64,000 bases of DNA from Taeniopygia guttata (lineage: Eukaryota > Chordata > Aves > Passeriformes > Estrildidae): contig NC_133025.1 in NCBI RefSeq assembly GCF_048771995.1, forward strand, positions 4,402,001 to 4,466,000, in the 5' to 3' direction. The first letter of the stretch is position 1; each line of letters starts with the position of its first letter. The translations under genes were made by a program, and so were the position numbers. The notes under the pieces were generated by a model. The model saw only the letters and a list, made by a program, of their open reading frames with translations. It did not search any database and had not been told where the DNA came from. Positions 24,762-55,400 of the stretch are shown here, piece after piece.

Positions 24762-25315
24762 CCGAGCCGGTGGAGGGGGGCGGGGCCGGGCGCGGCGCCC
24801 GGGGGTCCGGCCGGAGCCGGCGGCGCTTCCTGAGGGAGGGGGAAAACCCCTCAGCCCCTCAGATCCGTGTGCGCGCTTGGCCGCTGCTGTGTCCCTTAAA
24901 TACAGCAATAATTAACTCCTATCCGAGCCGCGCCGCTGGAGGAGGCAGCTCTATCCCGGTGGGGACCCCCCGGCCCTGCACCTGCCCGCATACCCCTGCT
25001 CCGGGGGCATCCCCCGGAGAACCCACCCCGTCCCCGCCATGCCCCATCTCTGCGGGCTCAGAGTTCCTGGGACAGCGGGAAAACTTAATTTCCCTCTTAA
25101 AAAAAAAAAACAAACAACAAACAAACAGTAGAAAGTTTTCAAAAATAAAATGAAGGGTGTGTGGTGGAGGGGATTTGAAGAGAAGTTTGCTGCCGGGGGT
25201 TCCCGCGGGGGCGGCCGGAGCTGTCCCCGCTCAGGCTCCGCCTCCCCCGGCTTATGACACTGGAACCTCCTTAAGTTGCGTCTCGCCACAGCTGTCTGTA
25301 AGCACTGAGCCGGCT

Positions 25316-25355
25316 GGCGCCATCCTGCTCCTTTCAGAAAGAATGCCTTCCCTGT

Positions 25356-25386
<31 letters not shown>

Positions 25387-25552
25387 AAAAGGAGAAAGAA
25401 AGGAAAAAAAAAAAGAAAAAAAAAAAAAAAGGAGAGGGAGAGAGAGGAGGAAAAAAAGTAGGGAAAAAAATTAGTGCGACCGAGCACAATCTGATCTGAT
25501 CAGGCACTTTCAGCTTCATCCCTCCTGGGTCACATACTGCTTCTCCACCAAG
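25316..25552 (+). other. GATA3: GATA3 exon 1 (5' UTR), inferred
   Basis: Non-coding first exon, placed by resemblance to my memory of the mammalian GATA3 leader: GGCGCC, then 'tttcagaaagaatg', 'ttccctgtaaaaa', a purine/A-rich stretch, then 'caatctga'. The start at 25316 (GGCGCC) and the donor after 25552 (aag/gtttgt) are predictions. After the 4-codon upstream ORF the exon carries A runs of 18, 14, 11 and 15 at 25356-25430. Mammalian exon 1 has about the same size and gross layout. Confidence 0.6.
25343..25357 (+). CDS. 4-codon upstream ORF in GATA3 leader
   Basis: ATG at 25343 in a fair initiation context (A at -3, C at +4) opens a frame of four codons, Met-Pro-Ser-Leu, closed by TAA at 25355-25357. 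It is the only ATG I find in the predicted leader (25316-25552 joined to 26176-26527) before the main start codon. The human leader, as I remember it, has an equivalent Met-His-Ser-Leu-stop in the same place. A role in restraining or tuning translation is inferred. Confidence 0.45.
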
Positions 25553-26175
25553 GTTTGTGCGGAATTTTTTGAGCAACTTGTCGCTTTTAAAATTTTTTCT
25601 TTTTCCTCCCTCTCCCCACCCGCCTTTTCTCCTCGCTCCTTCCTTTCACCCCCACTCTCTTCACCCATCGCTTTACCCCCTTCCCTCCCTTCTCTTTTCC
25701 CCCTGTTCCCTCCTTTCTCGGTTGCATAATAATTAATGAGCAATCAAAGTGACTCTGGGCTGCGCAGCAGCGAATGGCACAAGTTCTCACCGGCTTAAGC
25801 CACTGGAGCTTCTCAGGTGCAAATGGAACAAATAAAAAAATAAACAAAACAACCGCGACGAACAAAAAAAAAAAAAAAAAGAAAGAAAGGCCAAAAAAAA
25901 ACCCCAAACCCAAGGAAAAGTAAGAGCTGGGCGGTGGGAGCTGCTGGGCTCCGCTGCGAGCCGGGAGAGAGCGAAAGAGAAAGAGGCGCTGGGAGAGGTG
26001 GGTCCAGGGCAGAGCAGGCGCTTCCCAGGGATGGCTGCCGAGGGATGGGATGGGTTTGCTCCTGCCTAAAAAGTCAGGTGCTAAAGTTCAGAACTTCTCA
26101 AGTACGTTTCTCTCCCTGCCTCTCCCTCTCTCTCTCTCTCTCTCTGCTCCTTCCCTTTCCTCTTTCTCGTTACAG
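25553..26175 (+). other. GATA3: GATA3 intron 1, in the 5' UTR
   Basis: 623 bp between the predicted donor (gtttgt, weak) and a strong acceptor (CT repeats, then 'cgttacag'). It contains an AT-rich unique patch at 25725-25750 (homeodomain-like TAATTAATGAG, then CAATCAAAG), A-rich runs near 25830-25890 and a CT microsatellite at 26125-26145 that serves as the polypyrimidine tract. The acceptor is convincing; the donor is less certain. Confidence 0.5.
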
Positions 26176-26300
26176 GTGATCAAAGAAGAGAAACATCTGC
26201 AACAGAGCGGAAGAAACGAGAGGATCTCGCTTCGTAGAGAAATTTTTCCCCCGAGATTTTTTTTTTGTTTTCCCTTTTTTCCTCCCTTTTTATTTTATTT

Positions 26301-26331
<31 letters not shown>

Positions 26332-26527
26332 GGAATCGATCGTTTATCACCATACCCCCAACTCCCTCCACTTTAAACCAAACCTAACCTGAAACATCCC
26401 CAAACTCGCCGAGCACTTCTTATCCCCGCCCTGCATAACTCCGGCAGCGTCTCCCGCTCCGATCTCAAACCCTCCGCGCCTTGCTGAGGAGGAGGAGGAG
26501 GAGGAGGAAGAGCAGCGAGCGCGGAAG
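26176..26527 (+). other. GATA3: GATA3 exon 2, 5' UTR portion
   Basis: Starts after the acceptor AG at 26174-26175 and runs to the ATG. It contains no ATG. It holds a run of 29 T (26303-26331) and a (GGA)n tract just before the start codon (26486-26508). Its length of 352 nt resembles the mammalian exon 2 leader portion. The T run could pair with the A runs of exon 1 in the spliced mRNA. Confidence 0.7.
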
Positions 26528-45054
<18,527 letters not shown>

Positions 45055-45322
45055 CAAGAGACTCCCCTGCTGAATGCTTACGGTCTCAAAATGAGATTTA
45101 CTTTATATACTACTTGCATTTTTGCAGGCGTGTGGTTATGGGTCTGACGTCCCGAATCAAATGGGAGAGGGAAAAAAAAAGAATTAAAAAAAATTAAAAA
45201 AAAATTATTTGAAGGCGTAAAAGAGAGAGAAAAAAAATTAAAAATGCAGAAAAAAACTACAAAAAGCACAAAAAAGGAAAAAAAAAGAAAAAAAGAGAAA
45301 AAAAGTTAAAAAAAATGTTTTA

Positions 45323-45346
45323 AAAAAGTGATGTTTGCCACTTTTT
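45323..45346 (+). other. Small 3' UTR hairpin
   Basis: Perfect 8-bp arms AAAAAGTG (45323-45330) and CACTTTTT (45339-45346) with an 8-nt loop ATGTTTGC. The stem can extend outward with a one-base bulge into TTTAAAG. It lies 270 nt after the stop codon. Confidence 0.5.
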
Positions 45347-46211
45347 AAAGGAACTCACTATGGCGTCTATGTATTCTTATCCACTGAATCTGGATACCAT
45401 TTGTGAATAAGCCATTCAGAACTTGCATTCCCTATTGGACAGGATCTCTAGTGCTGTGAAAAAATAAAATAAAATAAAATAAAAAACGCTGAACATTGCA
45501 TATAACTTATATTGTAAGAAATACTGTACATTTGAGGAAGACTTTATTGCATCTGAGGAGCTGTAAAGAAAAAGGCATGAAGGACTCCGAGAGAATTTTT
45601 TTAAAGGAAAAGAAAAAAAAAGAAGATGGGAGGACAATTTAAAAACCAGAAAAACAAACAATGCAGACCAAGAGGAAACGCGGTCTTATGAACAAATGGA
45701 CCAACTGCCAGTCATGTCTTCTCCTTTTATTTTATTTTTATTTTGGTTTTTATTTTGGTTAGTTTTTATTTTGGTTTCTTTTTTTTTTTTTTTCATTTCC
45801 GGGGAGGGGGAGGGGGCTGGCTAGAACGGTTTTGATGATGCATTAACTAACTAACTAACTAAATAACTAAATAAATAAAACCTGTAGGGAGATCATTCAT
45901 TTTGGGCCACGGGCCCTTTACATAGGAGGTACCAATGGTGTCAGGCAATCAGTGTTAACATGCGGACATTGCCAACAAGGGGGTTTCAGATAGCCATTCT
46001 CCAGGTCTATGCGCATTGTGAACAAGTTCCTGTAATTGTTGTTTGTATGTATAATTCAACGCACCAAAATAAGAAAGATGTAGATTTATTTCATCCTATT
46101 ATACAGACTGAATGGTTGTACAAATTTATTTACTGCTAGTGATAAGACCTGCTTTTTTGTTTTGTTTTGTTTTGTTTTCATATTTTTTCCTCTTTTTTTT
46201 TTTTTTTTGAG

Positions 46212-46217
46212 AATAAA
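46212..46217 (+). terminator. GATA3: Main GATA3 poly(A) signal
   Basis: Canonical AATAAA after a T-run. A GT-rich downstream element ('acagtgttttgtgcttgggg') at 46240-46262 follows, so cleavage is expected around 46230-46240. Confidence 0.75.
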
Positions 46218-46240
46218 CTAGATTAAATTCTGTTGACTTA

Positions 46241-47810
46241 ACAGTGTTTTGTGCTTGGGGGTGGGCAAATGAATATTTTTGTTTCTTTATTAATTTTTCT
46301 TAGCGTTTGTTTGGATGGTATTTATTACATAGTTACCACGGGTACGGGAATGTCTGTCTCTGCGCTCATGCTGACAGCCAAAGCAATGTTTGCAGTGGCT
46401 TGATAAAAAAAATGATAAATCACAGAACAAAGGAAAAAAACCCTCAAAAATAAATGGACTGCATGTTAGTGTAACCCCACTGTCCGGTGTGTGCTCCCTG
46501 TCCCTTGAATTGCAGCCCACCCGCTGCCCCTGTGTGATTTTGGGCTCCCAGGTGGGATGGGTCCCTTTGGGTCTCAGGCAACCACGACAAAAGTGGTGTT
46601 GAGGACAATTTGGGGCTGAGATAAGTGCAAAGGTACAGCAGGGTCCTCGTGAGCCCAGCTGCTTTTGAAAAAAACAAAGGTTTTGGAGAGGAGCTGGAAA
46701 AGCACATTCTGCTCTGTCTCATTGAGTACTCAGTGACAGATTAAATAAGCAACAGTTGAGATGTTGATGTGAAATCAGGATGGACCAGGTCTGTCCTTCT
46801 CTTGGAGTAATAGGCAGAATCCATTATGAAAGGCTGGATTTGATAAGAGAAGAAAATCCACAAAAATTCAAAGGACATTAGCCAGTCTCATCCTGCAAGA
46901 ACTCTCTTTGAAACAGTGCAATTTTAATTAATATTACTATTGATAACAGCTGAGTTTGGCTCTTATTGTTTCATTTCTGGTTGTTAAATCCTTAGGAAGC
47001 CATCCTTCTTTTAGTTTTCAGAGTTTACTAATCCAGCTTCTTTATACTACCATAAGGGTTTAGAATTCACCTTCCAAATGAAGGGTTAAACTTCTTATCA
47101 AACCACTCCATTTGCTGGAGATTTAAGCGCAGCGTGATAAGACAGAGGTTACCAAGGCTGTGAGAAAATGCTTAAAAAATCCCAAACAAAAATACAACCC
47201 CCAAATGTAGAAAACCTCAACAGACGTGACTGGCAAATTATTTTTATATTTTTAATGCTGAGTGAAATATTTCACCCAGAAATATGTGCACTCCTGTCTG
47301 TCAATGCCAGGTGGATGGAAAAATATCATCCTATGTGTCACAGCTGTTTGAACCCACTTTCTCTTGGGTGATCTCTGGAGGGAGGGGTAACAGTGGCGTG
47401 GTCTAATCTGCTGCTGCTGCAGGATGGTTCACACGAGCAAGGGTGTTGCAGAAGGAATAAAACACTTCAAATCTTTCAGGATGATTATACAGAGGTCAGA
47501 GAGTTGGTGATTTGGGAATGGGGGAGGAGGGGCAGAGGGTTGACCTTTATCTGGGCTCTTTCTCTCCTGTTTCAAAGTGAACCTGGTTAAAGTATGTCTA
47601 CCGTAAGGAGGATTTGGCAGATGGAAGAAGAACAGGCAGTAATCATTTTGTAATGTTGTTTATTCTTTCCTTTCTTTTCTGTTGACAAAAATGTGTAAAA
47701 AAAAATCAGAACAAATGGTACACATTTAGAATCTTATGTTAATCACCTTTCTACTTTCTCAATGAATACTTTAGGCATAAAGACTAAATGTTGAAATAAA
47801 ACAGAGTGAA
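46241..47810. other. Downstream intergenic, no gene
   Basis: Unique sequence without a recognisable gene or repeat family. The stretch at about 47090-47160 has GATA-like (GTGATAAGAC) and RFX-like (GTTACC) words and could be part of the regulatory landscape. Confidence 0.5.
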
Positions 47811-47814
47811 GAAT

Positions 47815-47945
47815 TACCGAGATGCAAATGGAGATCTTGTTGGCTCCTAATTAATCATCTGTGAACTATAAAGCTATTTTCAATTAGCCTGACAAATCAA
47901 AGGAAATAATCATCTTTGCTGATATTAAGCTTGAGAGATTATTAT
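47815..47945. promoter_or_regulatory. Candidate downstream enhancer (octamer + homeodomain sites)
   Basis: Compact motif cluster: perfect octamer ATGCAAAT (47822-47829), TAATTAAT (47848-47855), CAATTAG (47881-47887), a TGACAAATCAAAG word nearby and GATATTAAGC. Unique, repeat-free, no ORF, about 1.6 kb past the GATA3 poly(A) signal. Function is inferred. Confidence 0.4.
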
Positions 47946-49139
47946 TTTTTAATTCACAATGCTACAACCTTTCCCTCCTTTCACTCATAAACAGATTGCA
48001 GTTGGACTAAAATATTGATTCCAGGATCTCAGCAATGGCAAAAATTAGAGGAGGATTTGCATGGCAGATTTTTGCAGTCAGCAATTATTGTAGTTTTTTT
48101 CCCATTTTCTTTAGATGGAACTAGCTCCTGAGTTTCTCTCTTTAACACTTTTTTCCTCAAAAGTTCTTGAAATACATTCTTGCAGTTTCCTTCTGATGTT
48201 GTTTCACAGGTCTTAGGGGCATTGAGTGAAATGAAGCAGGATTGGGGCCAGCCCAGAGAATGAGCATCCTGTAAAGGACACAAATGGAGACACTCTGTCT
48301 GCATATACTCTAGGAAATATATACATTTTGTCTAGAGACTTCTTACATCAATTATCTTATATTTCAATGTCAGGAGGAGGATGAACAGAATCCCTAAGAT
48401 CACATCCCCCCAGCTACCACATAAGATGCTAAAGTAACATTAGTGTTCTATCAATTTCTCAATTAATTTTTATTTTTTAAAATTGTATTCTCTTTGAGCA
48501 AATTTTAGTATCTTGAAGGGTTTTGTTTGTGTGTTTGTGCTTATATTGTACGTTGCTTTGTTTTGTTTGCTTGGGTGGACTTTTATTCCCTCTTTTCTTT
48601 GCTTTGATGACTAAAATCTGGTTTACAGAACAGGCTGAGAGCTGTTGTTCTTGGGCAAACACCTTGTGAATGGCCACTCTGCCTTTCTTCATTGCTGAGA
48701 TTGCAGGGAAGAGCTGATGATGGGCAGGTTGGAGCAGGAAAACCCTCTGAGTCATGGATCCACTTTGATAATCTATATTCTGCAGAAAACACCACGGAAG
48801 TAATTAGTGGGGTCAAATCTTGTGGTCTTTTTGCAGGCAAAATTCCTTTTGGGAATTTGAGTGAGTAATAGCTGCTGTGCTGCTGTGTCTGTTGCAGCTA
48901 CATTTTACTCCAAGCAAAACTCCACTGAACTCAGTGGAAAGATTCCTAATGAGTAATGCAAGGAGACTTGAATCAAGACATCCTATGTATTATTTTCAAC
49001 CTTCTCACTTTGATTTACCCAACCCACAGAAGAGGAGACTGAGGAGAAGCCTCCTAGCAATCTACAGCTTCCTCACCCAAAGGGGATGTGCAGTGGCAGG
49101 AACTGATGTCTCCTCTCTGGTGACAAATGACACGACCTG
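47946..49139. other. Intergenic, nothing recognised
   Basis: Open frames are 92 codons or fewer with no recognisable product. No repeat family seen. Confidence 0.5.
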
Positions 49140-49400
49140 AGGGCATGGCCTGAACCTGAGTCAGGGCAGGTTTAGGTTGGATATCAAAAAAGGTTCTTCA
49201 CTCAGAGGGTGTTTGGGCACTGGAACAGCCTCTCTGGGGATGTGGTCACAGCACCAACCCTGACAGAGTTCAAGGAGTGTTTGGACAATGCCCTCAAGGC
49301 ACGTGGCTGGAACTCCTGGGGTGTCCTGTGCAGAGCCAGGAGCTGGACTCAATGATTCTTGTGGGTCCCCTCCAACTCAGGGCATTCTAAGATTCCAGGA
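49140..49400 (+). mobile_element. CR1 LINE 3'-end fragment
   Basis: Plus-strand CR1: 'aggttcttcactcagagggt', 'gggcactggaacagcctctc', 'ggatgtggtcacagcacc', 'gtttggacaatgccctcaag', 'ggactcaatgattcttgtgg', 'tcccctccaactcagggcat', ending in 'attctaagattcc'. 5'-truncated and non-coding. Confidence 0.9.
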
Positions 49401-52400
49401 TCTCAGTTAATGCTTTAGCTCTACTGCTCCCATAGCAATACACACAGTGCACACAGCTGTTGTGATATTGAAGGGATATTTTTAAGATGACCAGCTTCAG
49501 TGTTTTGAGGTTGAAGAAAATAGAAATATTGCAATTAGCGTAATCTGCAAACTTTAAATTTTTATCCTGTGCTTTTGAATCACAAGCTGAGTTAGGATGC
49601 ATCTAGACCTGCATTTAGGTTCAGATTAGCAACGTGTTTTTGAAGTGATTACCTTGGAATGATGAGATTTTACCTTGGCTCATGAAGCACGGTTTCCTTG
49701 GACCTCCACCTACTACACTCATGGCAACTCAGTCCTCAGGGCCACAATAAAATTACGCTGAAATTACCCCCAAAATACGGTCTTTAAGTCCTCAGCATGG
49801 GTTGTTTTCCTCTCCAGAATCATTTGTATTTCTAATGTCCACAGACTCATAGGCCACAAATTCTCATACTCATTTTTAGTCACTGAGACTCTTGATTCAC
49901 TCAAGACTGGCTTTAATCTGGGGAGGAATCAGGGTGGGTGATGAAGGGACAAGAGGGAACCTGCTTTGTTTTTTGCAAAGATTAGGAGGTGTTTGGGAAA
50001 ACAAACCAAAAGAAATCCTTACTGAAAAAAACCCTGTAAATTAAGCCTTTAAAATGTCCTATTTACCCTGACTTCTTCCGGTTTACCCCTTCTATAGAGG
50101 TCCTGTATGGCATTGGGAAACTCAACCCAGTCTTGTCACAAGGAAACAGGTACTAAATGTGTGATCATCATTAAGATGCCAAATTTCACACCCTGAACTC
50201 TGATTTTTGGGTGCAGAACTCTCAGTGGCATCTAAAACCAGAGAGTCTCATGCTTGTATTTATCCTTCAAAATATCAAATATAAAATTGTTTAAAAATAC
50301 AATGTTCATCTCGACCTGAACTGCAAATCCAGTGCTTAATTTCTTCCACTTCCTCCCATCCCTAAATCTGAGGAGAAGATATGTTATGAAGATAAATCCA
50401 TCACTTGGGCAGAGTTTGGATGCAGGCTGATGAGCACCATGGAAAACCCATCAGCTTTGACATGTCTGCAGGAAAGCAGGAGGGAGGAGTAAGCAAAATA
50501 AAGGTCCGTGGTTCAGGAAGGGCAATGTCCTCCCTGTGCCCTGAATGAGGCAAAGGAAAAAAAAAACAAACAGGTGTGACTGTCATATGTAGAAGGAACA
50601 AGAGAGGAGGAGAGAGCGTGAATAATTCAGACTGGTCTTTCCTAACATTTTGGTGGCTGATTTTTTAATCTTCACACTTTTTTTTTTTTTTTAATGCAAT
50701 TTTTGGTTGAATTCTTCTGTAGAAATACACATGTAGAGTTATAGGTGGGAGCTTATGGGTGGTATGGACTCCCTACCTTGTTACAAAGGAAATGGAATGT
50801 GTGCTGTGCCTGTGCATGGGTGTCTCCATACCCAGAGACTTGGAGGGCCCCTGTGTCACCTGGTTGTCTCTGCTGGTTCCATGGGTTCCTGTGTGCATAT
50901 CTAAGCTACAGCTCTACAGAAACCACGGCACAACACAAATGTATAGCAAATTTGTACCTGTTTCAAACAATTCCCTGAGGCTATGCAGACTCCCGGGTGC
51001 ATGTTGGATCACTCTATTGTAGAAGTATATTTCCCTTGTTATAAGTTTAAATTAAGGCTTTGACCTGAAGCTCAACTCATTTTTTTCTCAAGGTACAAAA
51101 CACCTGGTTATTTAACCTGTCCTTTTACATTTCCACTCTGGGTTACTGTCGACTGCAGAAGCACTGAAATAATTAATGAAAACTTGTCCTCTGGGAAGAC
51201 AAAAGTGACTGAAATGCTCAGGGAAATTTTGCTTGCAAAAATGCTGGTGTTCATGCTAACATGGATAATTAGTGAACCACCTGCATGCATACTTAGACTT
51301 AGCCCATGACCATTTTAATTCCCAATTATTATTTCATTGTAATATTACAGTGCAACTGTTTATTTCACTGTGAGAGAATCATATTAACCTTCTTACACTT
51401 CTTGAGTGGATAACTTTTCCTGCTAAATCACAAATCACCCAGTGCATAACTCAGGGTGGTCCCATGGCTGCAGGTAGCACTGCTGTCTACAGACCTACAT
51501 TTCTTTATTCCAAGTCAGAATACAATCCTTCAGCTCCAGTTCTGCTTTCAATTACACTCTTCCCTGATATTCACCAGTCATAGAGGAGCTTCTTTTCTCA
51601 GCTGCAACCATTGTGAAAAATTAAGAAGTCAGAAGAAATGAAGTCACAGTACGGGCTGCTGTGAATGCAGGAGGTGATGATGATTTTTTTTTGACACTGG
51701 TGGTTTGTTCCCCCCATACCAAGACTGCCCATGGCTAGGGAGGGCAGAGGATCCCTCTCTGCAAGAGGTGAAGTTGCCTGGCAAAACCTCAAGCCAGTTA
51801 CAGAAGGTCATCCCTCTTCTCCACGCATGCAGAAATGATGGCTGATGAATTTACTTCCTGCAGCGTCGCACTGGAGCAGATTTATAGATTCTGTGATAAA
51901 TTTTAAACTATATTTAGGGATTCTGAGGAAACAGTAATGAATAGACACAGGTCCTGAACTGTTATTCTTGACTGCAGCTGCTTCATAATAGACTTTTTTT
52001 TTTTAAAGTATCAGTATGTGACAGGAAGTGGAGGGGAATATAAAATTATGCTGAGCCCAGAGAAAGGAGGATCCTCAAGTAGGAACTGAACAAGACCCAT
52101 GGGAAAGCCAAAAATGAGGAAGGAGGGACTGAACATATGATGGATTTCTGAACAGTCACCCAGGGTCTTTCCATTAATAGCAGGCAGGATGTTTTCCTTT
52201 ATGAAAACCTGATTAATTTTGTCAGACACTGATAACCTTTCTATAAGGATTTTAATTCTGTGTACTGGATGCATGGACGTAAAAGGGATATTCTTGCCTA
52301 ATAATTTCCGTAGGGTGAGTTTTCTATAAAATCTTGGACATCCAAAAAGAGTTATGCTTCCATCTGCTCTTGCCAACCTTATTTGCATTTAGAGACCTTT

Positions 52401-55400
52401 TCCAGAGGGGTCATGGGAGAGGAAGGTGAAAACCTATGGATTTGATAATGCATATTTGTCCCTGTCATCTCTGCATAGGTACTTCATAGATGTCATAGGG
52501 GAATGGTTGTTTTTTGTTTTACAGAGTTGTCCTTTTGCATCAAGAGATGTAAAACTGGTTTGCAGGCTCTGGCGGGGACAACTCTCCTTATCGCTTCATT
52601 GGAAAATTGACTGGAAGTTTTATCACACAAACCCTGAGCAGCAAATTCTGTATCTCTGCTCTGAGTTGCTGTTTCAGTGCCCTGTCTCTCGGCTCTTGCC
52701 CTTGGAGTGGACAACACCCAGGGCAAGATTTTTGCAGTCTTCCTTTGCTTCTGGCTTTAGCAGCAGGTCTCAGATTTCACTTGCCTGTGATGCAGAGAAT
52801 ATCTGCCCAAACTGTTCCTGCCCTGTCTGAGTGGAAGGAGTTGGTCTCTGGGAGATTTTTTTTTCTTTTTTTTTTTTTTGGGTTTTTTTTTGTTTTGTTT
52901 TTAAGAATTGAGAAGGAAGAGAGATAGGAGGCAGCAAGCTTTTCAAGCCTCCTGCATTCTCAAAGACCTCAGGATAGTCAAGCATTTAAGTGCTTGCTTT
53001 ACTGGAGTATGATACATCAGTGACTAAGCAGCTCAGACATGATTTATGATGTTTAGAGAGATGAGGAAATTCCATGTTTTCATGGAATTTTCTTTCCATT
53101 CCCACTGGTCTACTTGATCCACCTCTCTGACATGACGTCATGCATCTTCACTGTGCATGTAGAGTGAATAACTCTGCAAATCAAATGTGTCTTCAGACTT
53201 TGATGACCAGATCTTCATGTCAGTGTTGCTAAAATCAGTTGTCAGGTCTCATTCTCTGTTCACTCTCAGGAAATACTGAATTCTCTTTTCAGGCTATTGG
53301 ATAACCAAATTTTCTCTCTTCTCCAGCATAAATCTCCTGGCTTAGGAATGAGCCATTTTTCCTTTAAGGCAGTGGAAGTCTGTAGTCACTGACAATCCAG
53401 GCACATGGAAGGGAAAACATCTATCATGCCTATAGGAGTTTATTGATTTTGGCAAGTGCTCTGGCCAAGATTGATCCATATAAACATATTCCTACTGTTG
53501 CAGGATAATCAGAAAGATTTCAGGTGCTTTTAGAGAGCGCTGTAATGTAATTTAAACATAATCTTTGACAATTTTTCAGTTTGGTGACTGATTATGGCTT
53601 AGGAACATGGGTAGTTTACATAACCTAGGTGAGGGATGTGCCCTCTCCACAGTTTATGGGTATAGAAATATTTATGTTCCCATTACCTGCAGTATGGGAT
53701 TAGGAGCAGTGTAAGAGACTCACACATGAGTCTACAGGAGCTATAGCACATTGAAACATATCAGGTGATGGGATGAGCACCCACACACATTATCAAACAT
53801 TATCATTGACTTTCAAAATAATTTATTCCGCATCCCTTTTGCTAAACCAAAGTGAATCCTTTCCTGTATATAAAACCACAGGATATCACTTCAAAAGACC
53901 CTTCACTCCAGTGTCTGCTTCTAAATTTCTGAGTCTATTCCCATCTCATATAACCCATCCTTAAGGCCTCTAGTCTTGGCTAGATTTGCTACTTGTGTTC
54001 AGCAATGCACCTTGAAGCATTCAGTGCAGCAGGAGAGATTCAGTTGATTCAGCAGTTGATCCAGAAATATGAATCAACCCAAAGCCTGATCTGATGGAAG
54101 AGATGGCTTCTGAAAAACCCCTCTCCTATCCCTTGAGGTGTTGATGGAAAGCCTCCTGCCTCATTTGTCGGCTTTAGCAGGACCCTGAGTGATTTCCTGG
54201 GCTGTCAGCCATTCTTGGTCCTCAAAGGAACAGACAACCTTTTACAGGTGATCAATAGATGCCGTTGCCTGCTCTGGTGTGTGAGGCTTTTCAAAAAGAA
54301 ACTCCCAGGAGGAGATTCAAGCCTGGGATGTAATCTTGACCACACTCAGTTGACATTCAGTTGGAGGCAGTTATGAAGGTGGAGCCTTCCTTCCAAATGT
54401 TCATAGCACATGTGCCTCAGGCAATGAAAAAACAGATGAGAAAGAGTTGTCTAATCCTTCTCTGTCACTGTTTTTGTTTGTTTCTTTGTTTGTTTGTTTC
54501 ATTTTGTTTTGTTTTGGTTTGGTTTGGTTTTTTGTACCAGTATCCCAGTATTTTTTTTCTCCTTTATACCTTGGGAAAGTGTAATTACCCCTAGACTGGA
54601 GTCATTATTTGGGCTGGTCCTTTAAAATTTTAGGTAGTCAGGAGAAGCCTCTCTCTGCCCTCAGTTGTACCAATGTAATTGGTTTTGGTGGTGTCAGAGC
54701 TGTGACACTAAGGCTGGAATTAATCTGGGAAGTTATGTCTGAATTATACATGAAACAGGAGCAACATTTGTGCTCAAACTATCTTTGCAGTGAGTATCCA
54801 GTAGCAATGTTCTTGGTTTTGAGAAAAGGCTTTTATTTAGAATCCTCTGATCCCCAAAACCTGCATCAGTGCTGGCCAGTGACTCACTGGGACACTGAAA
54901 AAACCTGAGGTTTCTTGCAACAAATTTCTGGCTGTTCATTACCTGGACAATTTTGCATATTTCTCTACTGTCCAGGCTTGGTATTAGGTCCTTAGACCAG
55001 GCTGAATGTCCTGCTGGAGATGTATCTAATACATTTTCAGGTATATCTAATAAAATATGTGTCCTCAGGGTTAAGGCTTCCCAGGATACAAATGCAAAGT
55101 TTACTTACCTGTAGTTGTCTGGAGCTTCTTGACAGCAAGTAGAGAGAAAAAGGCACTTCTTCTAAAGTTGTAATGTTATACATATTTTAGACAGCCTTTT
55201 TAGGATGCCATCCACATCCTGAAAAGGCTCATTCCTTTCCATGGAGTAGCTCCACTGAAGATGTGGGCTTTGCCAATATCTGGAAATGAGAGGGATAAGT
55301 CCCAGCCAGAACTGGCTGCATGCAAAGCAAGGGTGACTTTCCTGGCTTTGACCTTCCCACAGAAGATTTTCTGACTATGCACTATTTGACTGCAAGGGAT

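Larger units (their letters stand above)
24575..24900 (+). promoter_or_regulatory. GATA3: GC-rich promoter island of GATA3
   Basis: Very high G+C with dense CpG. Two CCAAT boxes in direct orientation, one inverted CCAAT (ATTGG) and a GGGGCGGGGC GC-box at about 24777-24786 are seen. It lies about 430-740 bp upstream of the inferred exon 1 start. There is no convincing TATA box at about -30 of that start, which fits a TATA-less CpG promoter. The CCAAT boxes sit rather far upstream for the exon 1 start, so they may serve an earlier sense start or a divergent antisense transcript. Confidence 0.6.
45055..46235 (+). other. GATA3: GATA3 3' UTR
   Basis: About 1.2 kb from the stop to the predicted cleavage site. 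The first part (45165-45315) is very A-rich. AAAAT (45462-45485), TTTTATTTT (45722-45790) and ACTA/AATA (45843-45880) simple repeats follow, then unique AU-rich sequence with several ATTTA words. Earlier AATAAA words inside the simple repeats (about 45463-45480, 45868-45880) could allow shorter transcripts. Length agrees with mammalian GATA3 3' UTRs. Confidence 0.75.

Noticed and set aside
23968..24915. Open frames of 212-315 codons on the + strand
   Set aside because: They exist because the CCTGTC minisatellite lacks stop codons in several frames. The peptides are Pro/Cys/Ser/Val/Leu repeats that then run into the promoter island, with no domain or splice support.
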